DNA from: Bacteroidales bacterium
Lineage (GTDB): Bacteria; Bacteroidota; Bacteroidia; Bacteroidales; UBA932
Assembly: GCA_017400135.1 (NCBI GenBank)
Contig: JAFPVJ010000027.1
Location: forward strand, 171,963-235,962
Direction: 5' to 3'
Length of the DNA: 64,000 nucleotides
Under the pieces are notes generated by a model. That model was not told the DNA's origin and did no database searches. It saw nothing but the letters and a program-made list of their open reading frames with translations. Of the stretch, positions 25,685 to 37,105 are shown in pieces (position 1 is the stretch's first letter; each line of letters begins with the position of its first letter). A program made the position numbers and the translations under genes.

Positions 25685-28263
25685 TATTTGCGCCGGACCC
25701 CGCGGACCGGATCGGCCGCGAGGGGATCGTCCGGCCAGGCGTGCCGGGGATAGCGGCGGCGCAGTTCTTTCCGTACTTCGAAATAAGTGTCGCGCCAGAA
25801 ACTGGCCAGGTCGGTGGTGAGCTGCACAGGCTTGAAGCCGGGGGAGAGGATCTCCATCAGGACCGGCTTCCGGCCGTCATCCACGCGGGGCGTATCGACC
25901 AGGCCGAAACATTCCTGCAGGCGCACCCGCAGGACCGGGAGTTCCGCGCCCTGGCGGTAGTCTACGCGGACGTGGCTGCCGGTCGGGACGGCGATGTGGG
26001 AGGGCGCGAGGTGCTCGACCGCCTGCTGCTGCTCGTAGGTGAGCAGGCTCCGGAGCACGGCGCCCAGGTCGATCCGGTGCAGTTCGGCGGCCGTCGTGGC
26101 CGTTCCCGCGAAGAGCGGCAGCCATTCGCCGGCGCGTTCGCAGACAGCGTCCGTATTCAGGTCCGGCAACCCGAGCTCCGGGTGCCAGGCGGCGACTGTC
26201 GCGATGCGGCGCTGTTCCCTAGCCACTTCTTCCGACCAGTCGAACATCGAGCGTCCTTCCTTGCGCGCGGCTTCACACAGGACCTGCACGGCGGTCTCCC
26301 GGCTTTCCGGCCCGAAGGGGCGGGAACGGAGGACCAACGCCCCGATGCGTTCTTCCCGGCTGGCGACCAGGGCGCCTTTTTTCGCGTCCCAGGCGATGCG
26401 CTCGTGGGTTGTGGCCAGGGAAGGCAGGTCAGCCGGGGAAAGGGGAGCGGCCAGGAAGATGCGGCCCGCTTCTCCAGGGCGGGTGTTGATGTCTGCGGCG
26501 GCCAGCCATTCGGATGCACCCAAGGCATCGGCACCATCCAGAGTGGCCCGGTCGCCGGAGGAAAGGGCATAGAGACCATAGCCGCTTTCCAGCGAACGGG
26601 CGATGCGCTCGGGGTAGGCGGCGGCGACCAACAGCCCGACGGCGAAGGGGTCCGCCTCGGTATCGTCGGCCTCCACGTGGGCCAGGCGACGGTATTGCTC
26701 CGCCATTCGGGTGAGGCGTCCCCAAACGCCCTTGGAGGCCTTTTTGCGTCGGGCTTCCCGCAGGGCGGCGATGCGCAGGCACAGGTCGGCGCTGACGCCT
26801 TCCGCGGCCAGCGGGTCCTTCTCTTCCAGCAGGGCGGCGATGTCGCAGGCGAGGGCTTTCCGGGCAGGGTCGGCGGCTTTCACCAGCATGTGGGCGATGC
26901 GGGGATGGCAGGGGAAGGCGGCCATCGCGCGGCCGGTCTGCGTGATCTTCCCGTCTTCCGATAGGGCGCCCAGCATTTCCAGCAGCCGGCGCGCGGAGGT
27001 GAGCGCCGAGGCGGGCGGCGGGGTCAACCAGGGCAGTTCTTCCACGGCGGCGGCGCCCCAGGCCGCGATATCCAGCAGGATGGGGGAAAGGTCGGCTTCC
27101 AGGATTTCCGGCGTCCGGTTTTCCGCCATCCTGGTTTCGGTCGCGGCGGACCAGAGCCGGTAGCAGACGCCCGGCGCGACACGGCCGGCGCGGCCGGTGC
27201 GTTGGGTGGCCATGTCCCGGCTGATGCGCACCGTTTTCAGGCCGCTCAGGCCGTTGCGGGGGTCATATTCCAGCTTGCGGCAGAGGCCGCTGTCCACCAC
27301 GGCGCGCACGCCCTCAATGGTTAGCGACGTCTCGGCGATCGGAGTGGCCAGCACAACTTTGCGGCTGCCCGGCGGGCTGGGCGCGATGGCTTCCTGCTGC
27401 TCTTTCTGAGGCAGGAGACCGTACAGGGGATAGACGCGCGTGGGGGCCAGACTCTCGCCCAGGAGTTCCGCGCAGCGACGGATTTCCGCTTCTCCGGGCA
27501 GGAAGGCCAGGATGTCGCCTTCCGTTTCGCGGTGCGCCTGCCGGATGACGTGCGCGACCGCCTCGGCGGCGTTGCGCTCGTCGGCCTCCCGGTCGGTGCG
27601 GAGGACCCGGACGGGGAACATCCTGCCTTCGCCTTCGACCAGGGGAAGGTCCAGGGTGTCGCAGAGCGGGCGGCTGTCGATCGTGGCGGACATGAGAACC
27701 AGTTTCAGGTCGGGTCGTACGATGCGGCGGGCCTCCCGGACCAGGGCGAGGGCCGTGTCGGAGGCAAGGCTGCGCTCGTGGAATTCGTCGAAAATGACCA
27801 GGTCCACGCCGTCCAGCGTGGGGTCTTCGATCAGCATGCGTGTGAGAATGCCTTCCGTGAGGACTTCGATGCGGGTGGCGGCGGAGACGCGGGTTTCCAG
27901 GCGCATACGGTAGCCGACGAGGCCGCCGACGGGCGTCCCGGCAATCTGGGCCAGCCGCAGGGCGATCTGGCGGGCGGCAAGCCGCCGGGGCTCCAGCATC
28001 AGGATCTTGCCGGGCGCTGACGGGGATGCTGTTCCGGGGCCCGTCCCCGGAAGGGTTCTTTCCGGGCCCCGGGACGGCGCCCCGTCAGTGCCTGCATCCA
28101 GGCCCGAGAGCATCGTCAGGGGCAGGAGGGTGGATTTGCCGGAGCCGGGCGGGGCCGTGACGACGGCGCCGCCCCGGGCCCGGAGGGCTCGGTTCAGCGC
28201 TTCCGCGATGCGGGCGGCGGGCAGCTCCAGCGCTGCGGGGTCCTTTACGAAAGAAAAATGCAT
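25684..28263 (-). CDS. hrpB: ATP-dependent RNA helicase HrpB
   Basis: An 859-residue DEAH-family helicase. Walker A APPGSGKS is at 37-44, motif II reads DEFH in the HrpB style (FDEFHERSL), motif III is SATID and motif VI QRTGRAGRV. The C-terminal HrpB-specific region is complete (LSPGFKPVQLTTDLASFW; RYPRHAWPDDP). Residues about 55-85, between Walker A and MLEPRRL, are an unusual Gly/Pro/Thr-rich insertion encoded by a strong DNA palindrome. A TATATTCG (28272-28279, one mismatch to -7) is just upstream. Exact cellular role of HrpB is not settled. Confidence 0.92.
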   Translation of the reverse strand: MHFSFVKDPAALELPAARIAEALNRALRARGGAVVTAPPGSGKSTLLPLTMLSGLDAGTDGAPSRGPERTLPGTGPGTASPSAPGKILMLEPRRLAARQIALRLAQIAGTPVGGLVGYRMRLETRVSAATRIEVLTEGILTRMLIEDPTLDGVDLVIFDEFHERSLASDTALALVREARRIVRPDLKLVLMSATIDSRPLCDTLDLPLVEGEGRMFPVRVLRTDREADERNAAEAVAHVIRQAHRETEGDILAFLPGEAEIRRCAELLGESLAPTRVYPLYGLLPQKEQQEAIAPSPPGSRKVVLATPIAETSLTIEGVRAVVDSGLCRKLEYDPRNGLSGLKTVRISRDMATQRTGRAGRVAPGVCYRLWSAATETRMAENRTPEILEADLSPILLDIAAWGAAAVEELPWLTPPPASALTSARRLLEMLGALSEDGKITQTGRAMAAFPCHPRIAHMLVKAADPARKALACDIAALLEEKDPLAAEGVSADLCLRIAALREARRKKASKGVWGRLTRMAEQYRRLAHVEADDTEADPFAVGLLVAAAYPERIARSLESGYGLYALSSGDRATLDGADALGASEWLAAADINTRPGEAGRIFLAAPLSPADLPSLATTHERIAWDAKKGALVASREERIGALVLRSRPFGPESRETAVQVLCEAARKEGRSMFDWSEEVAREQRRIATVAAWHPELGLPDLNTDAVCERAGEWLPLFAGTATTAAELHRIDLGAVLRSLLTYEQQQAVEHLAPSHIAVPTGSHVRVDYRQGAELPVLRVRLQECFGLVDTPRVDDGRKPVLMEILSPGFKPVQLTTDLASFWRDTYFEVRKELRRRYPRHAWPDDPLAADPVRGVRRK
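28031..28075. repeat. Palindromic GC-rich insertion inside hrpB
   Basis: GTTCCGGGGCCCG (28031-28043) pairs with CGGGCCCCGGGAC (28063-28075), 12 of 13, with a nested CCCGGAA/TTCCGGG pair. It stays in frame and encodes part of a linker between helicase motifs I and Ia. Confidence 0.6.
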
Positions 28264-28315
28264 TCCAAGCGCGAATATAGCAATAATCCGCGGAGCAAAT
28301 GTGCGGAATAATGCT

Positions 28316-28323
28316 TATCTTTG
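28316..28323 (+). promoter_or_regulatory. -7 element TATCTTTG, flavoprotein gene
   Basis: Perfect element 25 bp before the ATG at 28349. Confidence 0.7.
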
Positions 28324-28348
28324 TTAGACTTTAAAAAAGATTCGCGTC

Positions 28349-29533
28349 ATGGTCAAATCGCTCAACGAAACCGTCAAATACATCGGTGTCGACGACCTGG
28401 ATCTCGACCTCTTCGAGAGCCAGTACATTGTCCCGGAAGGCATCTCCTACAATTCCTACCTCATCCTGGACGATAAGATTGCGATATTGGATACCGCCGA
28501 CGCCCGCAAGGGCGAAGCCTGGAAGGTCCGGCTCACGGAAGCGCTCGACGCCCGCAAGCCCGATTACCTGGTCGTCCACCATATCGAGCCCGATCATTCG
28601 GCGATGATCGCCTGGGCCCTCCAGACCTATCCGGGCCTGACCCTGGTCGCCAGCGCCAAGGCGCTTCAGATGCTCCCGCAGTTCTTCGAGGATCTGCCCC
28701 TGGAAGGCCGCACGATGGCGGTCAAGGAGGGAGACGTCCTGTCGCTGGGGCGGCACAGCCTGCAGTTCATCGGCGCCCCGATGATCCATTGGCCAGAGGT
28801 CCTGATGTCCTTCGACGCCGTGGACGGCGCCCTTTACAGCGCGGATGCGTTCGGCAAGTTCGGCGCCCTGTCGAGACGCGGTTTCTACGGCCGTGACGAC
28901 GAGGACTGGGCCTGCGAGGCGCGGCGCTATTATTTCAACATCGTGGGCAAATACGGCGTTCCGGTCCAGACCCTCCTGAAGAAGGTGGCGGCCCTGTCGG
29001 TGAAGACCATCCGCCCCCTGCACGGCCCCATCCTGGAGGTCAACCTCCCGCAATACATTCAGCTCTACGACACCTGGAGCAAGTATGAGCCCGAGAGCGA
29101 GGGCATCTTCATCGCCTGCGCCTCCATCCACGGCGGCACCCTGGAAGCGGCCCGCAAGCTGGGCGAAATTCTGAAGGCGAAAGGTGCTCCGAAGGTGGTC
29201 GTGAGCGACCTCTGCCGTTCCGACATCGCAGAGGATGTGGAGGACGCCTTCCGCTATCCGACCCTGGTCGTGGCGGCCGCCTCCTACGACGCCGGCCTCT
29301 TCACGCCGATGCACGATTTCCTGCACCGGCTGCAGATGAAGGGCTATTGCAAGCGCCGCGCCGGCATCATCGAAAACGGCTCCTGGGCGCCTTCTGCGGC
29401 GCGCGTGATGCGCGAAATGCTGGGCACGATGAAGGAAGTGACGATCCTCGATCCCACCGTCACCATCCGCAGCCGCCTCAAAGCCGCCGACCTCCCCGCC
29501 CTCGAGGCCCTCGCTGACGCCCTGCTGGCGTAG
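28349..29533 (+). CDS. FprA-type flavodiiron protein
   Basis: A 394-residue A-type flavoprotein. The metallo-beta-lactamase-like domain (1-250) keeps the di-iron ligands HHIEPDHS (His78, Glu80, Asp82, His83) and later HGP at about 225; the flavodoxin domain starts near 253 (GIFIACASIHGGTLEAA), where FMN binds. No rubredoxin or NADH module is fused. It reduces oxygen or nitric oxide in anaerobes; the local rubrerythrin would act on peroxide in parallel. Own promoter and terminator. Confidence 0.94.
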   Translation: MVKSLNETVKYIGVDDLDLDLFESQYIVPEGISYNSYLILDDKIAILDTADARKGEAWKVRLTEALDARKPDYLVVHHIEPDHSAMIAWALQTYPGLTLVASAKALQMLPQFFEDLPLEGRTMAVKEGDVLSLGRHSLQFIGAPMIHWPEVLMSFDAVDGALYSADAFGKFGALSRRGFYGRDDEDWACEARRYYFNIVGKYGVPVQTLLKKVAALSVKTIRPLHGPILEVNLPQYIQLYDTWSKYEPESEGIFIACASIHGGTLEAARKLGEILKAKGAPKVVVSDLCRSDIAEDVEDAFRYPTLVVAAASYDAGLFTPMHDFLHRLQMKGYCKRRAGIIENGSWAPSAARVMREMLGTMKEVTILDPTVTIRSRLKAADLPALEALADALLA

Positions 29534-29542
29534 TTTTCTTCC

Positions 29543-29568
29543 CGTTCGTTCCCGAAGCGAACGTTTTT
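29543..29568 (+). terminator. Terminator of the flavoprotein gene
   Basis: CGTTCG (29543-29548) pairs with CGAACG (29558-29563), then TTTTT. The 16-mer CGTTCCCGAAGCGAAC is repeated at 29599-29614, and the palindrome ACAATCGATTGT is at 29617-29628. The rest of the 230-bp gap holds only the promoter at 29718. Confidence 0.65.
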
Positions 29569-29717
29569 CGGCTTTTTCGTTCTCTCCGAAGACGTCATCG
29601 TTCCCGAAGCGAACAAACAATCGATTGTACGTGCGCTTCGAGGACCGACCGTTATGTATGTGTGAGTCTGATCGACCATAGTAGTTCCATAAACTTTGGA
29701 CAGCTGGTTTAAAAAAC

Positions 29718-29725
29718 TATCTTTG
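29718..29725 (+). promoter_or_regulatory. -7 element TATCTTTG with -33 TTTG, membrane cassette
   Basis: Perfect -7 with TTTGG about 19 bp upstream (near 29695), one of the clearest promoters in the window. It marks the start of the AT-rich segment. Confidence 0.75.
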
Positions 29726-29765
29726 TATAAAGAAATCTCGTAGTTTCCCTTTTGTGATTAAACCT

Positions 29766-30104
29766 ATGAAACCTGAGTTAGTACAAGCCTTTCTTTTAAA
29801 AAACGGAGAATGTTTTGAGATGAGGGTCTTACAAGACATTCAGAATAAACTCTCTGAGATTGATGATTCCAAGTCTGCCCTTATGATGGGGCTGAGTCTC
29901 CAAAAGCCTACGGTTATTCTCATTATTACCATCGTTCTGGGGTGGGAGCGGTTCTTCCTCGATGATATAGGGATGGGAATTGTTAAAATCGTTACTTGCT
30001 ATGGTTGTGGGATTTGGTGGTTAGTCGATATTTTCACGGCGCAGAGAAGAACTTACGAGTATAACTACAATAAGTTCAATGAGACATTAATGCTTTGCAA
30101 ATAA
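29766..30104 (+). CDS. TM2-domain membrane protein
   Basis: A 112-residue protein. The TM2 pattern is clear at about 59-90: LGWERFFLDD, then GMGIVKIVT, then GCGIWWLVDIF, giving two hydrophobic hairpin helices. The N-terminal 45 residues are soluble and helical. The start at 29766 (MKPELVQAFL) was preferred to a GTG at 29754. TM2 proteins have no settled function. First gene of a three-gene AT-rich operon; codon use (AAA, ATT, TTA) differs from the GC-rich neighbours, which suggests acquisition. Confidence 0.85.
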   Translation: MKPELVQAFLLKNGECFEMRVLQDIQNKLSEIDDSKSALMMGLSLQKPTVILIITIVLGWERFFLDDIGMGIVKIVTCYGCGIWWLVDIFTAQRRTYEYNYNKFNETLMLCK

Positions 30105-30124
30105 ATCAGTTAAACTAAATAATC

Positions 30125-30466
30125 ATGGAAGAGAATCAAGTATCCCAGTCGACCGTTTCTGCTACATCGTCTTTCATTTTGCCGCCGCATAACAACAGGA
30201 TGGCGATGTCCATTATCTGCACGCTTTTCTGTTGTTTGATTGGCGGAATCATAGCAATTATCAATTCTTCCAAATCGAATAGTCTTTACAACAGCGCATT
30301 GATCTCATCCGATGATTCAATGAAGCAGAATCTGTATTTTCAGTCTGAGGCAAGTAACAAGACGGCACGAACTTGGATTATCGTCAGTTTGGTCGTCGGT
30401 GCGATCTACATCATCGGTATCCTCATTCTGGCAGTAACCGGGGCTCTCGCTGATTTGTATTCTTGA
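30125..30466 (+). CDS. CD225/dispanin-family membrane protein
   Basis: A 113-residue protein with two membrane helices. The first sits in the CD225 core (PPHNNRMAMSIICTLFCC, residues 20-37, then IGGIIAIINSSKSNSLY), including the double cysteine typical of this family, which includes eukaryotic IFITM proteins; the second helix is at about 84-106. Bacterial members are uncharacterised. Starts 20 bp after the TM2 gene and ends 4 bp before the next. Confidence 0.85.
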   Translation: MEENQVSQSTVSATSSFILPPHNNRMAMSIICTLFCCLIGGIIAIINSSKSNSLYNSALISSDDSMKQNLYFQSEASNKTARTWIIVSLVVGAIYIIGILILAVTGALADLYS

Positions 30467-30470
30467 TAAG

Positions 30471-30851
30471 ATGAAAACAACAGTAAAGAAGGTCGGAATA
30501 GTATTAATCGCCATTGCCGCCTTCTTTGCCATATATATTTATGGAAAGTACGATCCTGACCAGGTGTTCTTTCCAAGGTGTCCTTTTTTCTGGTTAACGG
30601 GAATCAAGTGCCCGGGATGTGGTTCACAACGGGCTTTGCATCATCTATTACACTTAAATTTTGGGGCAGCGATTCACTATAATGCGTGCCTTGTCTTCTT
30701 TATTCCGATCCTGGTCTTTTTGATTACGGCTACCCTTCTCCGAGTAAGATACCCAAAGCTCTATCATGTCAGCCATAGCCCCATTTTATCCTGGTCTTTG
30801 TTGACAATCATCTTAATATGGTGGTTATTACGCAACATTTTTGGATGGTAG
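30471..30851 (+). CDS. DUF2752 membrane protein
   Basis: A 126-residue protein with about three hydrophobic segments (8-24, 68-88, 103-122). The DUF2752 signature is present: CPFFWLTGIKCPGCGSQRAL, with Cys37, Cys47 and Cys50. The CxxC suggests metal or redox binding, unproven. It follows the CD225 gene by 4 bp. Last gene of the cassette; no terminator directly after it on the plus strand until 30997. Confidence 0.85.
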   Translation: MKTTVKKVGIVLIAIAAFFAIYIYGKYDPDQVFFPRCPFFWLTGIKCPGCGSQRALHHLLHLNFGAAIHYNACLVFFIPILVFLITATLLRVRYPKLYHVSHSPILSWSLLTIILIWWLLRNIFGW

Positions 30852-30901
30852 CTTTTTCTTGTATATAAGAAGTGACGCTTACAGTAAGACAAGGGCATCA
30901 C

Positions 30902-31016
30902 GGAAAAAGGCAGCCGACTGGCTTCTGGAGCCGAAGGCGACGGGAGGGGTTTGGGGAGTTCTCTCCCCAATGGGTCGTAAGACACTGGTCCCATGGAAAA
31001 AGGCAGCCGACTGGCT
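30902..31016. repeat. Duplicated tRNA-Val terminator sequence
   Basis: GGAAAAAGGCAGCCGACTGG+CT occurs at 30902-30923 and 30995-31016. Only the second copy completes the terminator hairpin. Between them is a perfect hairpin TTGGGGAG-TTCT-CTCCCCAA (30951-30970). Confidence 0.7.
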
Positions 31017-31025
31017 GCCTTTTTT
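30997..31025. terminator. Bidirectional terminator between DUF2752 gene and tRNA-Val
   Basis: AAAAAGGCAGCC-GACT-GGCTGCCTTTTTT, a perfect stem with A- and T-runs, working for the tRNA on the minus strand and the membrane cassette on the plus strand. Confidence 0.85.
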
Positions 31026-31027
31026 CG

Positions 31028-31102
31028 TGGGACTAAGCAGATTCGAACTGCTGACCTCTTGCGTGTGAAGCAAGCGCTCTAAACCGACTGAGCTATAGTC
31101 CC
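31028..31102 (-). tRNA. tRNA-Val (CAC)
   Basis: 75 nt. Acceptor GGGACTA pairs with TAGTCCC; the anticodon stem CTTGC/GCAAG holds loop TTCACAC, anticodon CAC; T arm AGCAG-TTCGAAT-CTGCT. CCA is not encoded. It borders the AT-rich island. Confidence 0.93.
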
Positions 31103-31113
31103 GATTGGGAGTG

Positions 31114-31121
31114 CAAAGTTA
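31114..31121 (-). promoter_or_regulatory. -7 element TAACTTTG, tRNA-Val
   Basis: Perfect TAnnTTTG, 11 bp upstream of the tRNA 5' end. Confidence 0.65.
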
Positions 31122-31185
31122 GCAAGAAAACTGAAACGACCAAAGGGGCGGCTCAAAAAACTGGCAATTTCTTGCCTCCCGTCAG

Positions 31186-32217
31186 CTATTTATACAGGTC
31201 GTCCAGGCTGAAGTTCTTCCAGAGCGGCATGGCGGGGTCGTCGACCGTGGCGTCGACGGTGAGGGCCTGGCCGCCGATCACGCAGGCTTCCAGGAAGCTT
31301 TTCTGGAGGGGCCAGGTCGGGACGAAGTTGGCTGCCATGTCGTGCGTGTGGCCGACGTAACGGTAGACGCTATAAACATAATCGTTCGGCTCGAAGACCT
31401 TGTCCACCAGGTACTTGCTTCCGTACATCCCCCAGCGTCCGAAGCCCATCTTGTCGTAGTTGACGATACGGTCTTCTATGCCGTGGAAGAGCAGCTGGGG
31501 CGGGGGAGCGACCCCGTAAACCGGCGTTCCTTTATCAGACATGATGGCGCCCGCGAAGGACATCACGCCCCGGAAGGCGAATCCCTCGGGCAACAGGGCC
31601 GTGCGCACCGTCGGCGTGCAGGACTCCCAGGCGCAAGACAGGGAAATCATGGCCCCCGCAGAACTGCCTGAGATGACTAGGTTGTCCGTGTCGACGCCCA
31701 CTTCTTCCCCGTGCTCCGAGAGCCAGGCGATGGCGGTGAACACATCCTCGACGCCGATGTCCACCGCGCGCTTGGTGAACTTCGCGCTCTCGATCAGATG
31801 GAAGAGGTCGAAACGCATCTCCACGCCCTTCAGGCCCAGACGATAATCCACGGACACGATACCGTAGCCGTTCTCCGTCAGGATCTTGAACCAGGGATTG
31901 AGGGTCGGGTCGTCCCTCCGGCCGCTGATGAATCCGCCGCCGAACACGAAGAGCACCGTCGGCTTCGGTTTGCCGTCGAAGGTGGTCTCAGCCCCCTCTG
32001 CCGGCGGGTAGATATCCAGGAACAGATCGCAGGTGTCCCGATGCGCGAAACAATAGGTGGTCTTCGGCAGCACGATGGCCTTCACGCTGTCCGAGGGCGT
32101 CAGCACCTGGGCGAGTTCCTCGGTCATGGAAGGCTTGCCGCCGTCCTGGTTGTTCTGGGCAAAAGCCGCGGCAGAGAGCATCAGCCCGGCAGCCATCAGT
32201 AAAAATCGGATCTTCAT
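31186..32217 (-). CDS. Secreted alpha/beta-hydrolase (esterase/lipase-like)
   Basis: A 343-residue exported enzyme with signal peptide to AAAFA (residue 20). The nucleophile elbow GSSAGA (184-189, Ser186) and the oxyanion loop FGGGF (92-96) mark the HSL/carboxylesterase group; the catalytic His is probably in GHTHD near 305. Substrate unknown; carbohydrate esters are plausible given the secreted enzymes elsewhere in the window. Single gene with its own promoter. Confidence 0.85.
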   Translation of the reverse strand: MKIRFLLMAAGLMLSAAAFAQNNQDGGKPSMTEELAQVLTPSDSVKAIVLPKTTYCFAHRDTCDLFLDIYPPAEGAETTFDGKPKPTVLFVFGGGFISGRRDDPTLNPWFKILTENGYGIVSVDYRLGLKGVEMRFDLFHLIESAKFTKRAVDIGVEDVFTAIAWLSEHGEEVGVDTDNLVISGSSAGAMISLSCAWESCTPTVRTALLPEGFAFRGVMSFAGAIMSDKGTPVYGVAPPPQLLFHGIEDRIVNYDKMGFGRWGMYGSKYLVDKVFEPNDYVYSVYRYVGHTHDMAANFVPTWPLQKSFLEACVIGGQALTVDATVDDPAMPLWKNFSLDDLYK

Positions 32218-32241
32218 TATATCGCTCGTTTTCTTTTATTG

Positions 32242-32249
32242 CAAATATA
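32242..32249 (-). promoter_or_regulatory. -7 element TATATTTG, esterase gene
   Basis: Perfect element 24 bp before the ATG at 32217. Confidence 0.65.
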
Positions 32250-32278
32250 CGGAAACCTTTGAAAAACCTTTTTGCGTT

Positions 32279-32929
32279 TTACCCGAGCAGCAGGGCCCTC
32301 AATTCGGCCGGACTGCCTGCCGTAGGATAGAATTCCCCTTCCGCCATATCTCTGTAACCCCATTGGACGGCGATTCCCCGAATTCCGCCGTTCTGTGCGG
32401 TTTTCATGTCGGTGGGGGAGTCTCCGACCAGTGCCGCCGCATCCGCCGGTTGTCCGGCTCTTCTGAGTACCTCATTCACGATTTGAGGATCCGGCTTGAG
32501 GGGGAATCCCTCCCGATTGCCCAGGATGCTGATGAAAGGGATGTCCGGGAAGAACTCACGAATCAACGTCTCTGTCCCTTCCTGGAACTTGTTTGAAGCG
32601 ATAGCCATAGCCACCCCTCGGTCGCGCATTTCACGCAGGAGTTCCTGCATCCCCTCATACGGACGGGTATGGACATCAATATGAGCTGTGTAGTAAGCCT
32701 TGAAGTCTGAGAGACACCCGTCGATGAGGCGGTCGTCCTCCTGGAATCCCGCCGGAAGAGCGGACTTCACCAGGTTACGTATCCCATGGCCGACCATGCA
32801 CCTGTACTCATCCCTGCCGTGAAGGGGGAATCCGCGCTTTCCGAGAGCGTGGTTCACGGCCTCTCCGAGGTCATCCAGCGTATCCAGGAGCGTCCCGTCC
32901 AAATCGAAAATGACAACCTTGTATGCCAT
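32279..32929 (-). CDS. HAD phosphatase, phosphoglycolate phosphatase-like
   Basis: A 216-residue enzyme. FDLDGTLLDTLDDL carries the catalytic Asp pair, ASNK is motif II, the Lys lies in PLKPDP and GDSPTDM is motif IV. The C1 helical cap resembles Gph. The start at 32929 (MAYKVVIFDLDG) is 5 bp after the rhomboid stop, so it is the third gene of the secA operon. Confidence 0.87.
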   Translation of the reverse strand: MAYKVVIFDLDGTLLDTLDDLGEAVNHALGKRGFPLHGRDEYRCMVGHGIRNLVKSALPAGFQEDDRLIDGCLSDFKAYYTAHIDVHTRPYEGMQELLREMRDRGVAMAIASNKFQEGTETLIREFFPDIPFISILGNREGFPLKPDPQIVNEVLRRAGQPADAAALVGDSPTDMKTAQNGGIRGIAVQWGYRDMAEGEFYPTAGSPAELRALLLG

Positions 32930-32934
32930 ACGTC

Positions 32935-33543
32935 CTAGTGGAGCTGGTTGAGGAAATGCTGGAAGATAGACGGGTTGCATACGAGCGGGAAGAGGATCCC
33001 GTACACGGCGCCCCAGAAATGGGCGGAGTGCCCGATGTTGTCCATATTCCGCCTGGCGGCCCACCAGCAGTAGAGTAGGTACAGGGGAGCGAAGATGTAC
33101 CCCGGTATGGGGATTGGGATGAGATAGATGTATATGCCCATCTTCGGTTCGAAGAGGATGGATGCAAACAGGACCGCCGACACCGCACCCGACGCTCCTA
33201 TGGCATTGTAGCTGGGGACGTTTCTGTACTTGATGAGGTCACCTGTCGTGGATACGGCCAGGGCGCTGACATAGAGAACGACATAGAGGATGATGCCGGT
33301 TCCGGAGCCGAAAGCGGCCTGGAAGTATTTTTCTACGACGTCGCCGAAAAAGTACAACGTGAGCATATTGAACAGCAGGTGTCCCCATCCTCCGTGCACC
33401 AGGCCGTAAGAGAGCATCCGGTACCACTTCCTGCGGTGCCAGACCTCCCATGCATTGAACTGCAGCGAGTTCGAATTGAGCGTCCCGGTGAAGCATAGGA
33501 TGCTCACCAGGCAAGTTACGGCAATGATGATCAGGGTAACCAT
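32935..33543 (-). CDS. Rhomboid intramembrane serine protease
   Basis: A 202-residue, roughly six-helix protein. The catalytic dyad is Ser118 in IGASGAVSA and His175 in AHFWGAVYG; the L1 loop carries the WR-type start and HGGWGHLLFNM (50-60), the oxyanion and substrate-gate region. It cleaves membrane helices within the bilayer; substrate unknown. It follows secA by 21 bp and precedes a HAD phosphatase. Confidence 0.93.
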   Translation of the reverse strand: MVTLIIIAVTCLVSILCFTGTLNSNSLQFNAWEVWHRRKWYRMLSYGLVHGGWGHLLFNMLTLYFFGDVVEKYFQAAFGSGTGIILYVVLYVSALAVSTTGDLIKYRNVPSYNAIGASGAVSAVLFASILFEPKMGIYIYLIPIPIPGYIFAPLYLLYCWWAARRNMDNIGHSAHFWGAVYGILFPLVCNPSIFQHFLNQLH

Positions 33544-33564
33544 CGCATCATCTGACAGAACGGA

Positions 33565-36840
<3,276 letters not shown>

Positions 36841-36944
36841 ATCTGTTTTTGTTTTTGTCGTATTTTTGGCTGGAGTCTTTTACGCAAACATCTTGCTATA
36901 GTGGCACTTATGCCAGAATGGCAGACGCATCTGACTCTATCCTA

Positions 36945-36952
36945 CAAATATA
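36945..36952 (-). promoter_or_regulatory. -7 element TATATTTG, secA operon
   Basis: Perfect element about 105 bp before the secA ATG, an unusually long leader for this window. In the leader: palindrome TGCCA-GAA-TGGCA (36911-36923) and a 16-codon ORF starting at 36930 (MRLPFWHKCHYSKMFA). Confidence 0.65.
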
Positions 36953-37012
36953 GGTAGAATAATTGGCTTTCTCAAATGTTCACCGGGGCGGTTGTGATTC
37001 GGAAAAAATGCC

Positions 37013-37020
37013 TATATTTG
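37013..37020 (+). promoter_or_regulatory. -7 element TATATTTG, tRNA-Gly
   Basis: Perfect element 12 bp upstream of the tRNA, with TTG about 18 bp further upstream as -33. Confidence 0.7.
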
Positions 37021-37032
37021 CAATACCAATTC

Positions 37033-37104
37033 GCGGAAGTAGCTCAGTGGTAGAGCATCGGCTTCCCAAGCCGAGGGTCGCGGGTTCGAATCCCGTTTTC
37101 CGCT
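37033..37104 (+). tRNA. tRNA-Gly (CCC)
   Basis: 72 nt. Acceptor GCGGAAG pairs with TTTCCGC (one G-U); anticodon arm TCGGC-TTCCCAA-GCCGA gives anticodon CCC; T arm GCGGG-TTCGAAT-CCCGT. CCA is not encoded. Confidence 0.94.
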
Positions 37105-37105
37105 C

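Noticed and set aside
36901-36923. Sigma-54-like TGGCACTTATGC upstream of secA
   Set aside because: Only 7 bp separate GG and GC, whereas 10 are needed; a normal -7 element explains transcription.
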